This document shows, one piece after another, positions 61,550 to 64,000 of a stretch of 64,000 nt of DNA. The notes beneath the pieces are model-generated. The model was not told the DNA's origin and ran no database searches. It saw only the letters and a program-made list of their open reading frames with translations. The stretch spans positions 25,172,001 through 25,236,000 of the forward strand of contig JAKSXM010000014.1 in NCBI GenBank assembly GCA_022575985.1, in the 5' to 3' direction. A program made the translations under genes and the position numbers. Each line of letters starts with the position of its first letter. The first letter of the stretch is position 1. Origin of the DNA: Anagrus nilaparvatae (taxonomy: Eukaryota; Arthropoda; Insecta; Hymenoptera; Mymaridae).

Positions 61550-61745
61550 GGGTAAGTGGAGTGTCCAGTTTTTTTTTCAAGGGACTTTGCCCCTCACAGT
61601 CTAGCTTACTGAAGGGGTAGGTGTGAGTACACATTCAGAGGTATATGGAGTATTTGGTTTATTAATGAAGGGGCTTTGCCCCGAAACATCACCCCCTCAA
61701 ACCCTTTCGATCTAGCTTGCCGTAAGAGTAGGTACGAGTATACAC
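61550..61745 (+). repeat. Two diverged ~109-bp tandem units
   Basis: GGGACTTTGCCCC, TCTAGCTT and GTAGGTGTGAGTACACA in the first unit correspond to GGGGCTTTGCCCC, TCTAGCTT and GTAGGTACGAGTATACACC in the second, offset by about 109 bp. The GGGGCTTTGCCCC block is a perfect small hairpin. The composition is GC-richer than the surroundings. Origin unknown. Confidence 0.7.
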
Positions 61746-61869
61746 CTTAAATAGTATAATTATTAAAATTGTATTTTAATTTTTTGGAATATTATTATTC
61801 GTTATTATTCTTTTATCTCGCTTTTTATTATAAAACTTTATTTTACTTAATGAATTAAATATTTTGTAA

Positions 61870-62160
61870 ATACGGGGGGGAGCGGGAATTCTCGAGGAGA
61901 AAATTACTGGGCTGTACACCGGGGAGAACGGAACGCAGGATATTTTTGATTTAAGGACTTAAATAATACGAGTTTAAGGACTTAGAATAATATGGGTTTA
62001 GCATGTGGGGCTTAAAATAACATCTATTATTAACTACAACTAATTGTAGAATAATTTTAATTTAGAAACTTAAAATAACCTGGGTTGATTCAATTCCAGA
62101 GTCTCTACAGATCCAATTTTTTTTTTTAAGTAAGGACATTTTAAGAATTTTAAAATGAGT
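61870..62160 (+). repeat. GC-rich patch and short tandem motif
   Basis: A G run and a GC-rich patch (61876-61940, with GGGCTGTACACCGGGGAG) are followed by three to four copies of GATTTAAGGACTTAxAATAAT (61945-62090), then TTCCAGAGTCTCTAC, which is shared in weak form with 57375. This belongs to the repeat-R/27085 family. Confidence 0.6.
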
Positions 62161-63350
62161 AATGTAGGGATACTTTATAGGATCGAACCAAAATGTTTAG
62201 CTAATAAAATATTTGTTCAACTAATAAAAAAAACATAATTTGGCATTAATAAATTTATCAATGAAAAATTCTTTTACAATTCCAAAATTTTACCACGTAC
62301 AATACGTGACGTATTAAACCATTTTTTGAGGTTTTTTCATTTTTGAAGCACCAGAGCCAAAAATAATGTGTTTAAGAATACAAATTTTTAGACAAGTCAT
62401 GAGACAAAATGAAAATTCTACTTGCGGACAAAAATGCTTTAGAGTCTATTTTTTTTGAAGATCCGACCATATTATGCACTTTGGAAATATTAATCCAAAT
62501 TAAAAAAAGAAAAATATGTTAGAACTTTTTCGTGTCAAATAAGGAAATTTTAAGGATTTAAGGACTTTTAAGGATCTGTGAACACACTGTAATTTTAAAA
62601 TATGGACCATATACCCATTAACAATATTTTTATGTTAAAATAATTTAAAAAAATTAGATTATTTAAAAAATACCAAAAAACCAGTTTTAATTTTATTAAA
62701 AATTGTACAATCTATTATTTTTTTTGCAGTATCAGAAATTTATTAATATTTTAAATATTATCATTCATTAACATTTACAAAACAAATTTCATAAAAATAT
62801 TAAATTACAAAAAAGTTTACGATTCAGTTACATTCAAATTTTAAATTAAAAAAATTTACAAATTAGTTTTTAAACTACATATTAAGTTTCTATATGAAAG
62901 TAACTTACAAATAATTAAAATAACAGTTTTGAGTATAATTATTAAAATAAAAAAAAATACAGAAAAATTATTTTTTAATTTATTGTTAATTGTACATTGG
63001 GATATTTATTATAAAACTTAATTTTTATTTGATTGATAAAATATAATGATTAGATACGATTTTTACTCAAATATAAATAAGAAAAAAAAATTACAATAAT
63101 GATTGATGTTTTATAGACAATTTATTAGATTTTTATAAAAAAGAATATTTTTATAATCAAAAAAAAAAAAAAAAATCAATTATTAATTTAATTATTCAAT
63201 GATTTTTCTACTTAATTATAATAAATAATTATTGTTCCTAAGACGAAGCAAACTTGTGCGACGTCGAGTACTTTTTAAGTCATCATATTTGCGTATAAGT
63301 TAAAATGCGCTTTTTAAGAGAATACATTTAACAAGATCCACAATATTGAC
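62161..63350. other. AT-rich 3' flank of the candidate exon
   Basis: There is no further gene. If the exon at 63351-63435 is real, its 3' UTR would run leftward through the mixed-composition part 63230-63350. A minus-strand AATAAA at about 63121-63126 would be a possible poly(A) signal. Confidence 0.45.
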
Positions 63351-63435
63351 TCACATATAGTAACCAAATCCAAAAGTTCGTTTTATAGGTTCCCAATAAT
63401 ATTTATCCCAATTTTGTTTTGTTGTTGTCTCTTCG
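63351..63435 (-). CDS. Candidate terminal exon, protein not recognised (partial)
   Basis: On the minus strand a pyrimidine-rich tract and AG acceptor (CTATTTTTAG, ending at 63436) are followed by an open frame. It ends EETTTKQNWDKYY, then WEPIKRTFGFGYYM, and stops at TGA (63353-63351). The residue mix (two Trp, several Gly/Thr/Pro, charged residues) differs from the Lys/Asn/Ile/Phe-rich frames that AT-rich DNA gives by chance. An in-frame stop lies just upstream of the acceptor, so the gene would have to continue in exons beyond the right edge of the window. A 28-codon frame is short, so chance cannot be excluded. I do not recognise the protein family. Confidence 0.35.
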
Positions 63436-63794
63436 CTAAAAATAGTTTAAAATAAATTATTATTTTAATAATATTATTATCCAGATAAGAACTAATATTA
63501 ATAGTATTAAAAATAAATACATATATATAATTTGCTGGGTAATAATTATTATTAGAAGTTTAGAGGCTCTAAAAACCTAATTGATGTTTTGAAATAACAG
63601 TTTTATTTACTTTTTTTATTAATGTATCTATCACCCGTTATTCAACATTCTTTTAAAGGAATTTTCCGACCAATAAATTTAAGTAAATTTAGTGACATTT
63701 CATTTCAATGTCACACAGCTTTAGAAATCACATGGAAACTTTAAAATTTTATTTTATAATTTCATTATATTTATATATACATTTTTTCCCTCCC
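63436..63794 (-). other. Possible intron sequence, otherwise unrecognised
   Basis: AT-rich and non-coding, lying upstream of the candidate exon on its strand. No other feature was recognised. Confidence 0.4.
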
Positions 63795-63970
63795 GAGCGT
63801 AAAACTCGTGTCACAGAATTTTTTGCACTCCCTGTATAAGTAGGCAAAAAATATCATAAGCACCATGGGCAAAAACTTAAGACACTAGTATTAACACATA
63901 TAACTCGTGCCCGGCTTCACCGAGCACTCGTGCTAGTGCATTCTCACACTAGCACCAAAGTTTTACGCCC
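63795..63970 (-). mobile_element. 176-bp hairpin element X, copy 2
   Basis: The ends GAGCGTAAAACT and AGTTTTACGCCC are near-perfect complements. Inside, GTGCTAGTG (63930-63938) and CACTAGCAC (63947-63955) form a 9-bp hairpin next to CACCGAGCACTCG. It shares length, ends, flank and the CCCATGGTGCTTA-type block with copy 1 at 53938. It would lie within an intron if the neighbouring exon is real. Confidence 0.7.
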
Positions 63971-64000
63971 TTGATACTTAATATACTATTGTTTAAAGAA

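Overview
This is a very AT-rich eukaryotic nuclear window. By eye, three quarters or more of it is A+T. The base composition, splice-like signals, TA-flanked foldback elements and satellite DNA suggest an arthropod, most likely an insect. A parasitoid hymenopteran is a reasonable guess, but nothing here proves it. It is a repeat desert: no complete protein-coding gene can be supported. The best coding candidate is one terminal exon on the minus strand at the right edge (63351-63435). The other open frames are short, sit in repeats, or are what AT-rich sequence gives by chance.

Left third (1-22.6 kb). Unique AT-rich DNA carries several non-autonomous DNA elements: TA-flanked MITEs beginning CACTGTAAAAAG (1293-1657, 4625-4943), a tRNA-headed SINE-like insertion (about 7480-7917), a foldback family with ~141-bp subrepeats (8539-9610, 12252-12874), and a 1.1-kb near-palindrome with RSS-like CACAGTG ends and a 5-bp CTGTG duplication (9678-10774). 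Three hairpin elements lie end to end at 13479-15036. A hammerhead ribozyme with complete core, perfect stems and complementary loops is readable at 3527-3605.

Centre (22.6-56.8 kb). The sequence is nested. A ~400-bp TA-flanked MITE (22592 to 56823) is split by a ~155-bp minisatellite element. That in turn is split at a TA by a 32.5-kb inverted-repeat element (23913-56393). Its outermost ~1.7 kb are near-identical inverted arms. Further inward are more diverged inverted arms, each interrupted by other insertions. The core is a satellite: a degenerate ~267-bp array (32.69-34.1 kb), then a ~17-kb array of ~527-bp dimers (34.84-52.04 kb) with higher-order repeats of 2115 bp and ~1072 bp. Near its left edge the satellite is interrupted by a ~1.2-kb element carrying two decayed hammerheads of the same architecture as the one at 3.5 kb.

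Right part (56.8-64 kb). Two more foldback copies (about 58515-59439, 60224-61167), a 100-bp MITE, short tandem motifs, the candidate terminal exon and its 3' flank, and a 176-bp hairpin element (63795-63970) related to one at 53938-54113.

The window reads as a record of layered insertion plus satellite growth rather than a set of cooperating genes. The strongest leads are the hammerheads, the giant inverted-repeat/satellite composite, and the RSS-like palindrome.
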